Shown: positions 10,019 to 18,079 of the stretch, in pieces
How the letters are laid out: every line of letters starts with the position of its first letter
Position numbering within the stretch: the stretch's first letter is position 1
Origin: Paenibacillus sp. G2S3
GTDB lineage: Bacteria; Bacillota; Bacilli; Paenibacillales; Paenibacillaceae
Direction: 5' to 3'
Assembly: GCF_030123105.1 (NCBI RefSeq)
Contig: NZ_CP126095.1
Location: 2,480,001-2,544,000 of the forward strand
Length of the DNA stretch: 64,000 bases
Program-made: the position numbers and the translations under genes
The notes under the pieces: generated by a model
The model's input: the letters and a program-made list of their open reading frames with translations, nothing else
Told to the model about the DNA's origin: nothing
Database searches by the model: none

Positions 10019-10320
10019 GTAGATCCCTCCTTAATTTTATCCAACACAATTATTAAAGGTGTTCCATTACCAACACATTGCTCATTTTTGATTATTGAAC
10101 AGATGCTAATCCTATCCTATACTTCGAATTGTAATAAACAACAGGTTGTACGTTATTTATTATAACTTAACATTCAGGAGGAGGGACAGACAAGTTATTA
10201 ACGAAAAAAACACAAAAAGATTAGTTATTCATAAATCCTATTTTACTCAAAGTCGGGGAGACTGATTATAAGCTAAAAGAACTTACAACAATTAATTCTT
10301 TGTGAAAGGAAGTAATATTA
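10019..10320. other. 302-bp divergent intergenic region
   Basis: AT-rich spacer between the TetR gene and the S15-family hydrolase. It must hold both promoters, but no convincing -35/-10 pair or palindrome was found. A strong Shine-Dalgarno-like aggaggaggga near 10176 is not followed by a usable start codon. Confidence 0.5.
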
Positions 10321-12012
10321 ATGAACAAATTTCTGGGCCGACCTGATCTGAAACCGACACATCCTAGTGAGACTAAACCAGGTTTGAACAACATAGTCAT
10401 GACTACTGCGCATTATGGAAATCAAGAGGTAATCATGGAAAAGGATGTTCCCATCAAAATGCGGGATGGGGTCAAAATATACGTCAATGTTTTCCGTCCG
10501 AATAAGCCTGGGAAGTTTCCGGTGGTAATGAGCATGGATCCATATAATAAAGATGGCTTACCTCCCTATGAAATGTTTCGTCAAGTCTGGCCGACGGTAG
10601 GTACTATCGTTACATCTCTTTATGCGCCATTTGAGTCACCTGATCCCGGTTTTTGGGTACCAAACGATTATGTATTGGTTAAAATCGCAACGCGGGGGAG
10701 TTCAAATTCGGAAGGTGACCTCTATCCTTGGACGGAAACGGAAACGCAAGATTATTATGAAATCATCGAATGGGCCGGCGTTCAGGAGTGGAGCGATGGC
10801 AATGTGGGACTAAACGGTGTGTCATATCTGGCCATGACCCAATGGCGGGTGGCTGCTAAGAATCCGCCTCATCTGAAGGCGATTATCCCGTGGGAAGGGA
10901 CTTCTGATCTGTACCGGGAATGGTACTTTCACGGCGGAATACCGGAAACGGTTTTCTCAGCTGATTTCGAGAAGTTGCAACATACCCGGTGGCCAAATAA
11001 CAACATAGAAGAAATGGTAGCGGAGCAAAAAAAGCATCCTTTAATCGATGAGCATTGGGAGGAAAGACAGGTTACATTGTCCGATATCAAGGTACCTATG
11101 TTTGTTGCCGCCAGTTGGTCCACCCAAGGGTTGCATAACCGCGGTACCTTTGAAGGCTTTAAACAGTCTTCATCCAAAGACAAGTGGCTGCTGGTTCATG
11201 GCCGCAAGGAATGGGAAACCTACTATTTGCGTGAATCGCTGGAACAGCAGAAGGATTTCTTCGATTATTTCCTGAAAGGCATTGAGAATGATTGGATGGA
11301 TACGCCTCGGGTACGCTATGAGGTCAGCGAGAAATTTTATAAGGGACATATTCGTATTTCAAATGAATGGCCGATCCCCCAAACCCAATATTCCGAATAT
11401 TATCTGAATGGAGAAGAAATGTCTTTGCAGCACACTCCCGTTCAGAACGAATCGAAACTTACCTATAATGCTGAGCCCGGTCAGACAGAAAACAGTGATT
11501 TACAGCTTAAATTTACCGCTGACGAGGACATGGAGCTCACCGGAAATATGAAGCTCAAGCTCTGGGTCTCCACCGATGACGCAGATGATATGGATCTTTT
11601 TGTCGGCATTAAGAAGTTCGACAGACGCGGCAATGAAGTGTATCTGCCCGACTTTAACCATCTTGAAAACGGTCAGGTGGCTAGCGGATGGCTGAGGGTT
11701 TCCCATAGAGAGCTGGATCCTGTAAAATCTACTCCTTATCAGCCTGTACTTAAGCACAAGAACTTGTTGAAGCTTAATAAAGGCGAGATTGTACCGGTAG
11801 AAATTGAAATATTGCCTTCAAGCGTATTCCTCAAGAGTGGGGAAAGTCTAGTGCTGGTCATAAAAGGCAGCGACATAATTGTCGATGACAACCCGACAGG
11901 CTCAAGAGGTTATGGGCACAGCGACACAGTGAACAAAGGAACCCATAAGGTTTATGCCGGAGGAAAGTATGATTCTTTCCTTTTGGTACCGGTGATTCCC
12001 TTGAGAGATTAG
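10321..12012 (+). CDS. CocE/NonD or X-Pro dipeptidyl-peptidase (S15) family hydrolase
   Basis: The 563-residue protein has an alpha/beta-hydrolase domain with the nucleophile Ser168 in GLNGVSYLAMTQ (the S15/CocE GxxGxSYxGxTQ motif) and a probable catalytic His in LLVHGRKEW. The C-terminal jelly-roll of the family follows, with ending motifs such as LVIKGSD. No signal peptide is visible, so it is probably cytoplasmic. Members hydrolyse esters or X-Pro peptides; this subfamily's substrate is unknown. AAAGGAAG lies eight bases before the ATG. The gene is monocistronic and ends at a strong terminator. Divergence from a TetR gene suggests inducible expression. Confidence 0.85.
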   Translation: MNKFLGRPDLKPTHPSETKPGLNNIVMTTAHYGNQEVIMEKDVPIKMRDGVKIYVNVFRPNKPGKFPVVMSMDPYNKDGLPPYEMFRQVWPTVGTIVTSLYAPFESPDPGFWVPNDYVLVKIATRGSSNSEGDLYPWTETETQDYYEIIEWAGVQEWSDGNVGLNGVSYLAMTQWRVAAKNPPHLKAIIPWEGTSDLYREWYFHGGIPETVFSADFEKLQHTRWPNNNIEEMVAEQKKHPLIDEHWEERQVTLSDIKVPMFVAASWSTQGLHNRGTFEGFKQSSSKDKWLLVHGRKEWETYYLRESLEQQKDFFDYFLKGIENDWMDTPRVRYEVSEKFYKGHIRISNEWPIPQTQYSEYYLNGEEMSLQHTPVQNESKLTYNAEPGQTENSDLQLKFTADEDMELTGNMKLKLWVSTDDADDMDLFVGIKKFDRRGNEVYLPDFNHLENGQVASGWLRVSHRELDPVKSTPYQPVLKHKNLLKLNKGEIVPVEIEILPSSVFLKSGESLVLVIKGSDIIVDDNPTGSRGYGHSDTVNKGTHKVYAGGKYDSFLLVPVIPLRD

Positions 12013-12042
12013 TGAAAGTTCCGAGTATTGGGGTTTAGCGTA

Positions 12043-12089
12043 AGAAAAAACGCTAAGTCGTTCATAATTGAAGGCTTAGCGTTTTTTCT
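12043..12089. terminator. Strong bidirectional intrinsic terminator
   Basis: AGAAAAAACGCTAAG (12043-12057) and CTTAGCGTTTTTTCT (12075-12089) form a perfect 15-bp stem with A- and T-rich flanks, directly after the S15-family hydrolase gene. Confidence 0.92.
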
Positions 12090-12093
12090 ATTT

Positions 12094-12145
12094 TTTGATT
12101 AGAACCAAAATTATCCTATCAGAAAACATTTTGGTTCTAATCAAA
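12094..12145. repeat. Perfect 18-bp inverted repeat with 16-base spacer
   Basis: TTTGATTAGAACCAAAAT (12094-12111) is mirrored exactly at 12128-12145. It sits five bases after a complete terminator, ahead of the ZIP remnant. It lacks the GC-rich stem of a terminator, so it may be an operator, a leader hairpin or the trace of an inserted segment. Confidence 0.85.
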
Positions 12146-12173
12146 TTAGAGTGTTTAGAAAGGATACCTTCAA

Positions 12174-12527
12174 ATAGTTAATTTCTTCCAGAATTTTAAT
12201 CCTATAGCACAAGCATTTATAGCCACCTTATTTACGTGGGGAATGACTGCGCTAGGTGCTACGCTTGTTTTTGCAACGAAAACAATAAATCAGCGATTAT
12301 TAGACAGTATTTTAGGGTTTGCAGGTGGTGTAATGATTGCGGCTAGTTATTGGTCTTTGCTGGGACCAGCAATCGAAATGTCGGAGTACCATGCCATAGG
12401 AGCTTGGTTTCCAGCAGCATTTGGATTTTTATTAGGTGGGTTATTTTTATGGGGAATTGATAAAATCATACCTCATCTTCATCCAAATACGCCTCTTAGA
12501 GAAGTGGAAGGGCTTCATCCTAAATAG
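12174..12527 (+). pseudogene. Truncated ZIP-family metal transporter remnant
   Basis: The frame from 12159 to 12527 encodes the N-terminal part of a ZIP (ZupT/GufA-like) zinc transporter: QAFIATLFTWGMTALGA, GFAGGVMIAASYWSLLGPA and FGFLLGGLFLWGIDK, about three membrane segments plus the His-containing loop PHLHPN. It stops at GLHPK. The later half with the HNIPEG metal-binding helices, expected in a protein of about 270 residues, is absent downstream. The N-terminus expected from homologues would begin at 12174, where the codon is ATA, nine bases after AAAGGA; no ATG, GTG or TTG occurs in frame there. An internal ATG at 12243 would cut into the first membrane segment. Start lost and 3' end deleted: most likely a pseudogene. 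Confidence 0.75.
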
Positions 12528-12587
12528 TTAACTTGAATTTTCACTTGCGTAATAACTTAGATAAGTAATTGAAAGGAGTGATGTAGG

Positions 12588-13526
12588 ATGTTGATTACTT
12601 ATAAAACTTCCCGTGATGGAATGCTGGAAATAAGAGAAAACTTCGAAAAAAATAGCTGGATAAATATGACTGCACCGTCAAAGGAAGAACTTAATGAGGT
12701 ATCTCAACTTTATAATATCCCAATTGAATTTTTAGAAGATCCGTTAGATCTAGAAGAAAGTGCTCGGATTCAATATGATGAAGATACGAATTGTACCTTG
12801 ATTATTAATGATTTTCCTATTATTGATGTTAATAACCATCAATTTGTTTCTTATATTACCATTCCTATTGGAATAATCTTAGGAAAGGATTACATTGTTA
12901 CGATTTGTAATCAATCGATTAACTCTTTAGAAAATATTATCAAGAAAAATGTTAACACCTCGATGAAGAATCGTTTTGCATTAGAGATATTATTCTCAAT
13001 TTCAACTCAGTATATAGAAAAATTAAAACTGCTCAACAAACAACGCCTTAAAATAGAGAGTCATTTGCGTGATTCATTAACGAACAAGCAACTTTATGAC
13101 CTAATGGATATTGAAAAAAGTTTAGTTTATTTTCTCACATCATTAAAGGCTAATGCGGATGTTATAACCAAACTGTTTCGTACCCATTCCGTAAAGTTAT
13201 ATGAGGATGACAAAGATCTTCTAGAAGATGTAAGAATTGAAATTAATCAAGGAATTGAGACCACAGAATTATATACAAGAATTTTGGATAGTATTACGGG
13301 GTCATATTCTTCACTAATATCTAATGAATTGAATAATACAATGAAAACTCTTACGATTTTTACAGTTTTTTTAACTTTGCCTACACTTGTATTTAGTTTC
13401 TTTGGTATGAATGTTTCCTTACCTATTGCCGATAAAGATCCCTTCTCTTGGATTGTTACACTGATAATAGCGTTGATTTTTGTTATTTGGATCGGATTGA
13501 CACTATGGAGAAAGAAGATATTCTAA
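12588..13526 (+). CDS. corA: CorA-family divalent metal ion transporter
   Basis: The 312-residue protein has a long charged cytoplasmic N-terminal funnel domain (1-245) and two C-terminal membrane helices. The CorA signature GMN occurs as FFGMNVSLP just after the first helix, and the protein ends in a short basic tail (WRKKIF). CorA pentamers conduct Mg2+, Co2+ or Ni2+, and some relatives export zinc. AAAGGAG lies nine bases before the ATG. The gene is visibly AT-rich compared with the sugar loci and lies beside a broken ZIP gene, so both may have arrived together; that is inference. Confidence 0.92.
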   Translation: MLITYKTSRDGMLEIRENFEKNSWINMTAPSKEELNEVSQLYNIPIEFLEDPLDLEESARIQYDEDTNCTLIINDFPIIDVNNHQFVSYITIPIGIILGKDYIVTICNQSINSLENIIKKNVNTSMKNRFALEILFSISTQYIEKLKLLNKQRLKIESHLRDSLTNKQLYDLMDIEKSLVYFLTSLKANADVITKLFRTHSVKLYEDDKDLLEDVRIEINQGIETTELYTRILDSITGSYSSLISNELNNTMKTLTIFTVFLTLPTLVFSFFGMNVSLPIADKDPFSWIVTLIIALIFVIWIGLTLWRKKIF

Positions 13527-13609
13527 GTGTGCGGGTAGAAACGTGAAGAGATTCTGAATTAAGTTTGTGCAGCTCTTCTTTAAAAATCACATCAACCTAT
13601 ATAGATTAT

Positions 13610-13638
13610 TTGTAACAGGTCATGTGACAGGTTATAAT
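13610..13638 (+). promoter_or_regulatory. Sigma-A promoter for DinB-like gene, with ACAGGT direct repeats
   Basis: TTGTAA (13610-13615), 17 bases, TATAAT (13633-13638), about 55 bases before the start codon. The spacer holds ACAGGT twice (13615-13620 and 13627-13632) separated by catgtg, a possible regulator site. Confidence 0.7.
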
Positions 13639-13692
13639 TTAATTTGTATGACTAAGTAATCGTTGCTTAACGACTAATAAAGGGGATTTCAA

Positions 13693-14175
13693 ATGTACAG
13701 AACAGTTCAAGATTTTCTAGGAGAATGGACAAGCGCTTCTGCAGGGACAACTCGCGTTCTTGAATCGCTTACCGATGACAAATTAGATCAGGTAATTGTT
13801 GAAGGCCACAACTCATTGGGATGGTTAGGTTGGCACTTGGCAACCTGTCCGATGTTTTTTGGTGGTCAGGTTGGGTTAACCCTTACTCCAGTAGGCAATC
13901 CGAAGGAAGTTCCGGCTCATGCGGCTGTGATTGTTGAAGCTTATAAGAATATCGCGGCTAATATTGCTTCTGAGGTTGAGAAATTAACGGACGAGCAAAT
14001 GGTTGAGAGTGTACAGACCTTTGCTGGATTAATGCCTCGTGGTGCAATGCTTAGATCGCTTGTAGATCATCAGACACATCATCGTGGTCAAATGACTGTT
14101 CTCTTACGTCAAGCAGGTCTTCGTGTACCTGGCGTAATTGGTCCTACTAGAGAAGAACAAGCTCAAATGAAATAG
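13693..14175 (+). CDS. DinB-family metal-binding protein
   Basis: The 160-residue four-helix-bundle protein has the metal-ligand histidines of the DinB/YfiT superfamily: His48 in GWHLATC, and His126 and His130 in LVDHQTHHRGQ. Some family members act as thiol-dependent transferases or hydrolases (bacillithiol transferases), but many are uncharacterised. AAAGGGG precedes the ATG and a near-consensus promoter lies upstream. Monocistronic, ending at a strong terminator. Unrelated in position to the second DinB gene near 62.5 kb. Confidence 0.85.
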   Translation: MYRTVQDFLGEWTSASAGTTRVLESLTDDKLDQVIVEGHNSLGWLGWHLATCPMFFGGQVGLTLTPVGNPKEVPAHAAVIVEAYKNIAANIASEVEKLTDEQMVESVQTFAGLMPRGAMLRSLVDHQTHHRGQMTVLLRQAGLRVPGVIGPTREEQAQMK

Positions 14176-14192
14176 TTACTTGTGCTTACGAT

Positions 14193-14236
14193 AAAAATCT
14201 CGTTTCTTAGACATTTGTCTTGGAAACGAGATTTTT
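14193..14236. terminator. Bidirectional intrinsic terminator
   Basis: AAAAATCTCGTTTC (14193-14206) pairs perfectly with GAAACGAGATTTTT (14223-14236). It lies between the convergent DinB and YesN-type genes. Confidence 0.9.
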
Positions 14237-14308
14237 TGTTGTCGGATGGAGCGTCACCTATTATTGCTAAAGGATGCAGCTGCTTTTTGGAGGGGGCGGC
14301 GATCACTA

Positions 14309-15928
14309 TTAGCCTGCTTCAATTTGTTGCATATATTCTCTGGGAGAGATCCCCGTCACTTTCTTGAAGACCTTACTGAAATAGAAGGCACTTTCGTAAC
14401 CAAGTTTTTGTGAGATTTCGTAAATACGACCTTCGCCGCGCACCATCATTTCCTTGGCCGCAGTGATTTTAGTCTCTGTGATATATTCTACATAATTGAC
14501 CTTAGCGACTTTGGAGAACAGATGGCTCAAATAGTTTGGACTGAAATTGAAGACATCTGCCACTTGATTCAGTGAAAGCTTAGTGCCGAGATTTCTTTTG
14601 ATGTATTCCTGGACATTTTTTACGATTTGTTCTTTATAGCTTTGTCTTCGAGTAGAGAGAATTTCCGAGCAGCCGTCACGGAACTGAATCAACCAGCCAG
14701 CGATCTCTTCAATTGTATGCATCTGATAGATGGCCCGATAGCCTTCCGGCTCATTTTCGAAGATATGCTCTACAATGTTTTCTCCATCTGCAAGAAGCGA
14801 AGTGGCCATATACAAAATATTGCAGGCAGCATCGGTGGCGGGCACCAGTAAGTCAGGTCGGTCTTCGAAGATTTCGATCATTTTGGAGATGATGGTGTAT
14901 AAAGCAAGGGTATCTAGTTCTTCAAAAGCACGGCGGATCTCTGAACGAGATTCAGAGAAATCAAACAATGGATGCTCCTGTTCTAGAGGTTCATTCTCAT
15001 CGAAGAAAACAAAAGACCGTTCTTGCACGGCAACTGGCAATGCCTTTCGAGCTGCCAGGTAGCTCTCCCGCAGTAAATAAGGGTCCTCGACGGCAAACCC
15101 TATGGCACCAATAATCGTTACATTGAAATAGTTATGTAATACGGATGCCATGTCGGTAAGTTGCTTCTCAATGTCAGACATCCAGTGACGGGGATCGACT
15201 TCGGGGACAGGTAGAGCAACGGCGAAATTACGTAAGTCAAGACTGGTGACATAGCAGGGTTGTATAGAAGTAAGCGTGTCCTTTGCCATTTGCACAGTGC
15301 TTGAGCATAAAGCAACCAGCTTATCTCCGCGGGGAGGGACAGTGTCTGGGCCTAGAATGCGGCAGGTACAGACCAGGTAAGCAGGCTCGGAAAAATCTAA
15401 CGCCAAATCCTCTTTCTGCAGGAGATACTGGTTCTTATTCTCGAACAGGTTATTGAATAGACGAATGAAGAATTTATCACGCTGCGCCTGAAGATTGCCA
15501 CGGTGAACAAGCTTTGGGTAGCTTTCCATTGTCTGGTAGCTCTCTAAAAAGGAAATGGCCTTTCGGATGGATTCGGCCAGTGCTTCCGGAGTGAGTTCCA
15601 GCTTTACTAGATAATCGGTGGCCTGCACCTCTATAGCTGCGCGTGCGTATTGAAATTCTTCATAACTAGTCAACATAATAAATAGCGGAAGTCGACCATA
15701 TTTTTGACGTATTGAAGCTGCAACCTCTAAACCGCTCTTAATTGGCATTTTGATATCGCTGATTACGATGTCCGGGCGGAGAGTGTCAATCATCTCTTCT
15801 TCTTGGGCACCATTGTGCGCGATACCGACAATCTCTATATTATATTGCTCCCATTTCAGCATAGACTGCAAGCCGATACAGACTAGAGCCTCGTCGTCGG
15901 CAATTAATAATTTAATCAATTTGACCAC
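14309..15928 (-). CDS. YesN-type response regulator with AraC output domain
   Basis: The 539-residue protein has an N-terminal receiver domain (1-125) with the acidic pair at Asp11-Asp12 and the phospho-acceptor Asp58 in DIVISDIKMP, a long linker region (130-430), and two AraC helix-turn-helix motifs at the C-terminus (about 435-535; LSLNQVADVFNFSPNYLSHL and EISQKLGYESAFYFSKVFKK). It follows the YesM-type kinase gene 21 bases downstream, so the two form an operon. Such pairs sense sugars outside the cell and activate adjacent carbohydrate ABC transporter genes; the likely target is the operon starting at 18080. Confidence 0.92.
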   Translation of the reverse strand: MVKLIKLLIADDEALVCIGLQSMLKWEQYNIEIVGIAHNGAQEEEMIDTLRPDIVISDIKMPIKSGLEVAASIRQKYGRLPLFIMLTSYEEFQYARAAIEVQATDYLVKLELTPEALAESIRKAISFLESYQTMESYPKLVHRGNLQAQRDKFFIRLFNNLFENKNQYLLQKEDLALDFSEPAYLVCTCRILGPDTVPPRGDKLVALCSSTVQMAKDTLTSIQPCYVTSLDLRNFAVALPVPEVDPRHWMSDIEKQLTDMASVLHNYFNVTIIGAIGFAVEDPYLLRESYLAARKALPVAVQERSFVFFDENEPLEQEHPLFDFSESRSEIRRAFEELDTLALYTIISKMIEIFEDRPDLLVPATDAACNILYMATSLLADGENIVEHIFENEPEGYRAIYQMHTIEEIAGWLIQFRDGCSEILSTRRQSYKEQIVKNVQEYIKRNLGTKLSLNQVADVFNFSPNYLSHLFSKVAKVNYVEYITETKITAAKEMMVRGEGRIYEISQKLGYESAFYFSKVFKKVTGISPREYMQQIEAG

Positions 15929-15949
15929 ATCCTTTCTAGATTTGCCATT

Positions 15950-17779
15950 CTACTCTTTTTGCATAAATGGTAGAAGAATTTTCATTAGAGTATACTGGCC
16001 CATTTCACTTTCAATCGAAAGACCGTAATTCTCCCCAAAGGTTAGCCGTAAACGCTCATTTACACTACGGAGTCCAACGTTCTCGAACACTCCCTTAGTT
16101 CCATCCTCCGAGTCACACAGAATGGTGGAGATTTGTTCTTTCATCATGCCTACACCGTTGTCCTCAATCGTGACCAGGATATCGGCAAATCCGCTTTTTT
16201 TCACCGTGATGAGAATATCTCCTCTACCTTTGGGCTCGATGCCATGGAAGATAGCATTCTCAACCAGAGGTTGTAACGTGAAACGGGGGATCAGGCCGGA
16301 GAGCAGTTCCTCATCTTCAATCTCCTTCACCATCGAGACTGTACTACCATATCGGTATTTCTGAATCAGAAAATAGTCATCGAGCAGGCTTAACTCATCT
16401 TTTAGTGGCATTAGCCTACGGTTGTCTTTGGCGATGCTGCGCAGCAGTCTGGAGAGTGAGGTAGTCATTTCTGCAATGCCGGTAGCATTCTGAATCGTAG
16501 CCATCCATTTGATCGAATTCAGTGTGTTGTACAAAAAGTGGGGATTGATCTGACTTTGCAGCATCCTGTACTCCAGCTCCTGCTTCTGCTTCTCGTCAGC
16601 AAGCTGGCTATCCATGAGTGCAACGATGTCCTGTGATAGGCGGTTGATGCCTCGTCCGACATCACCTAGTTCACTGTTCCATTCGATATTGCGGTCCAGC
16701 AAGAAGTTACCCTGGGCAATCTTATCAATTCGCTTCTTTAATTTCTCTACCGGAAGACTGATGTTTCGGGTTAAGTACAAAGTAATAATGCCGCTTAAGA
16801 TGATAACTAGTAAACAAACGCCGAGCATTACCATAATCCATATATTTGCTTTGGGAGCAAACTGGTCATTGGATAAGGTCTGCGACAAAATCACTCCATT
16901 ACGCACAGGATAAGAGACCACGATTTGGCTTTCTTCATCCTCCAGCTTGATCATAGAAAGCTCGGTTTGTGGACCGACAGGCTTATCATCGGTATAGGCC
17001 ACAGGTTCATACGGCGTAGTCATCGCAGTCACTTTATCGCCAATGAGCTGATAATGATGATTGCCAAGCGTCAGCAGCAATCGGGAGTTTTTTGGCAAGG
17101 AATACCCTTTCAGCTTATCAGTAATTACAGAAGTATTTGCTAGTAAATAGACCGTTCCAATCCGGGCAGCACCATCTCCGTAAATAGGTAGAATAAAAGG
17201 AATACCGTTCGTGGTGGAGAGCGGGTCTTTGATTACTTGTTCCCACTGCTCCACAGCATCTTTATTTAGTCCAGGAATTTGCCCTATATTGTGTACAGTA
17301 AGTGGAATTGAAGTACTGACGGAATTATCCAACTGGAGAAACTTTCCGTTGTTACCCGTAACAATCAAGCGGCGGACATAGCTATTGGAGCGATTGATCC
17401 GAAAATCCTCTTGCATAGAGTTAAATACATTAACAGCATCCTTGGCACTTGCCTTTGGAGATACAAAATAATCAGTGAGTAATGTATTGGTGGACGAGTT
17501 GGTGCTGCTGGTCATCGCCAAAAAGGAAAGATTAATTAAATCTTGTTCAATAATATGGGAAACTAGCTGCAGATTGAACTCGGTCGCCTGGATCGTTGTT
17601 TTACGCTGATAATAGGTAATCAATTCATAGCTGAAAAAGGATAGCAGAGCGGCGATTAGGAGCGCAAAGATGGTCATGATCAGAATAATGCGGCTCTTAA
17701 TGGTTGATTTTCTTCCCGTGTTGAACACTCCTCTACAAAATGCAGAAAAATATAAAGCGTTTGCAAAAATATCTTTCAA
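15950..17779 (-). CDS. YesM-type sensor histidine kinase
   Basis: About 609 residues: a first membrane helix (about 30-53), an extracellular sensing domain, a second helix (about 310-335), a HAMP domain, a His_kinase domain with His414 in QSQINPHFLYNTLNSI, and an HATPase_c domain (NAIFHG as N box, EDNGVGM as G1 box). The start is uncertain: the longest frame begins with TTG at 17779 without a clear ribosome site, while a GTG at 17728 directly abuts AGAGGA. A cre-like sequence lies at 17752-17765, which would be coding if the TTG is used. It diverges from the sugar-binding protein gene that it probably controls. Confidence 0.88.
   Translation of the reverse strand: MKDIFANALYFSAFCRGVFNTGRKSTIKSRIILIMTIFALLIAALLSFFSYELITYYQRKTTIQATEFNLQLVSHIIEQDLINLSFLAMTSSTNSSTNTLLTDYFVSPKASAKDAVNVFNSMQEDFRINRSNSYVRRLIVTGNNGKFLQLDNSVSTSIPLTVHNIGQIPGLNKDAVEQWEQVIKDPLSTTNGIPFILPIYGDGAARIGTVYLLANTSVITDKLKGYSLPKNSRLLLTLGNHHYQLIGDKVTAMTTPYEPVAYTDDKPVGPQTELSMIKLEDEESQIVVSYPVRNGVILSQTLSNDQFAPKANIWIMVMLGVCLLVIILSGIITLYLTRNISLPVEKLKKRIDKIAQGNFLLDRNIEWNSELGDVGRGINRLSQDIVALMDSQLADEKQKQELEYRMLQSQINPHFLYNTLNSIKWMATIQNATGIAEMTTSLSRLLRSIAKDNRRLMPLKDELSLLDDYFLIQKYRYGSTVSMVKEIEDEELLSGLIPRFTLQPLVENAIFHGIEPKGRGDILITVKKSGFADILVTIEDNGVGMMKEQISTILCDSEDGTKGVFENVGLRSVNERLRLTFGENYGLSIESEMGQYTLMKILLPFMQKE
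17752..17765 (-). promoter_or_regulatory. cre-like site near the YesM gene start
   Basis: On the minus strand it reads TGCAAACGCTTTAT, matching the degenerate cre consensus WTGNAANCGNWNNCW except one position near the end. It would let CcpA repress the sensor genes or the divergent transport operon. It is a weaker match than the site at 46532. Confidence 0.4.
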
Positions 17780-18079
17780 TTAATGCATGTTCAAAGTTAA
17801 TCTTCTATTTATAATATGCTTAACTAGTTTACCGATATCCATATTAACACCATAGCATATTCCTGCAATTCCATACAGTGGAAGGCAGAGGAGCTGAGAA
17901 ATTTACATGTTTTAAATAGGATTTTACAGGTTTGAAGCGAGGAGGAAGAGAAGAACAAAGAATAGTGAATGAACTGAGTTTGAAAATACATGCCATTCTA
18001 GAAGGGAAAGTTTTAAACTTTGAAATAGATCGGAAGAGCCGATCAGTGTAAACAATCAGAAGGAAAAGGGGATTTTTAT
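17780..18079. other. 300-bp divergent intergenic region of the first sugar locus
   Basis: Region between the YesM-type kinase and the binding-protein gene; it should hold the YesN-activated promoter. A short palindrome, GATCGG-N5-CCGATC, lies at 18028-18044, about 35 bases before the ATG. No strong -35/-10 pair was found, as expected for an activator-dependent promoter. AAAGGGGA lies before the ATG at 18080. Confidence 0.5.

Noticed and set aside
10173..10260. Strong Shine-Dalgarno-like aggaggaggga suggesting a small gene upstream of the S15-family hydrolase.
   Set aside because: No ATG, GTG or TTG lies at usable spacing; the only open stretch would need an ATT start and encodes about 22 residues without recognisable features.
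18027..18039. AGATCGGAAGAGC, identical to the common start of a sequencing adapter.
   Set aside because: The following bases (cgatcagtg) do not continue either adapter read, and the site is explained as a short palindrome GATCGG-N5-CCGATC in a regulatory spacer. A 13-base match can occur by chance; read-level checking would settle it.
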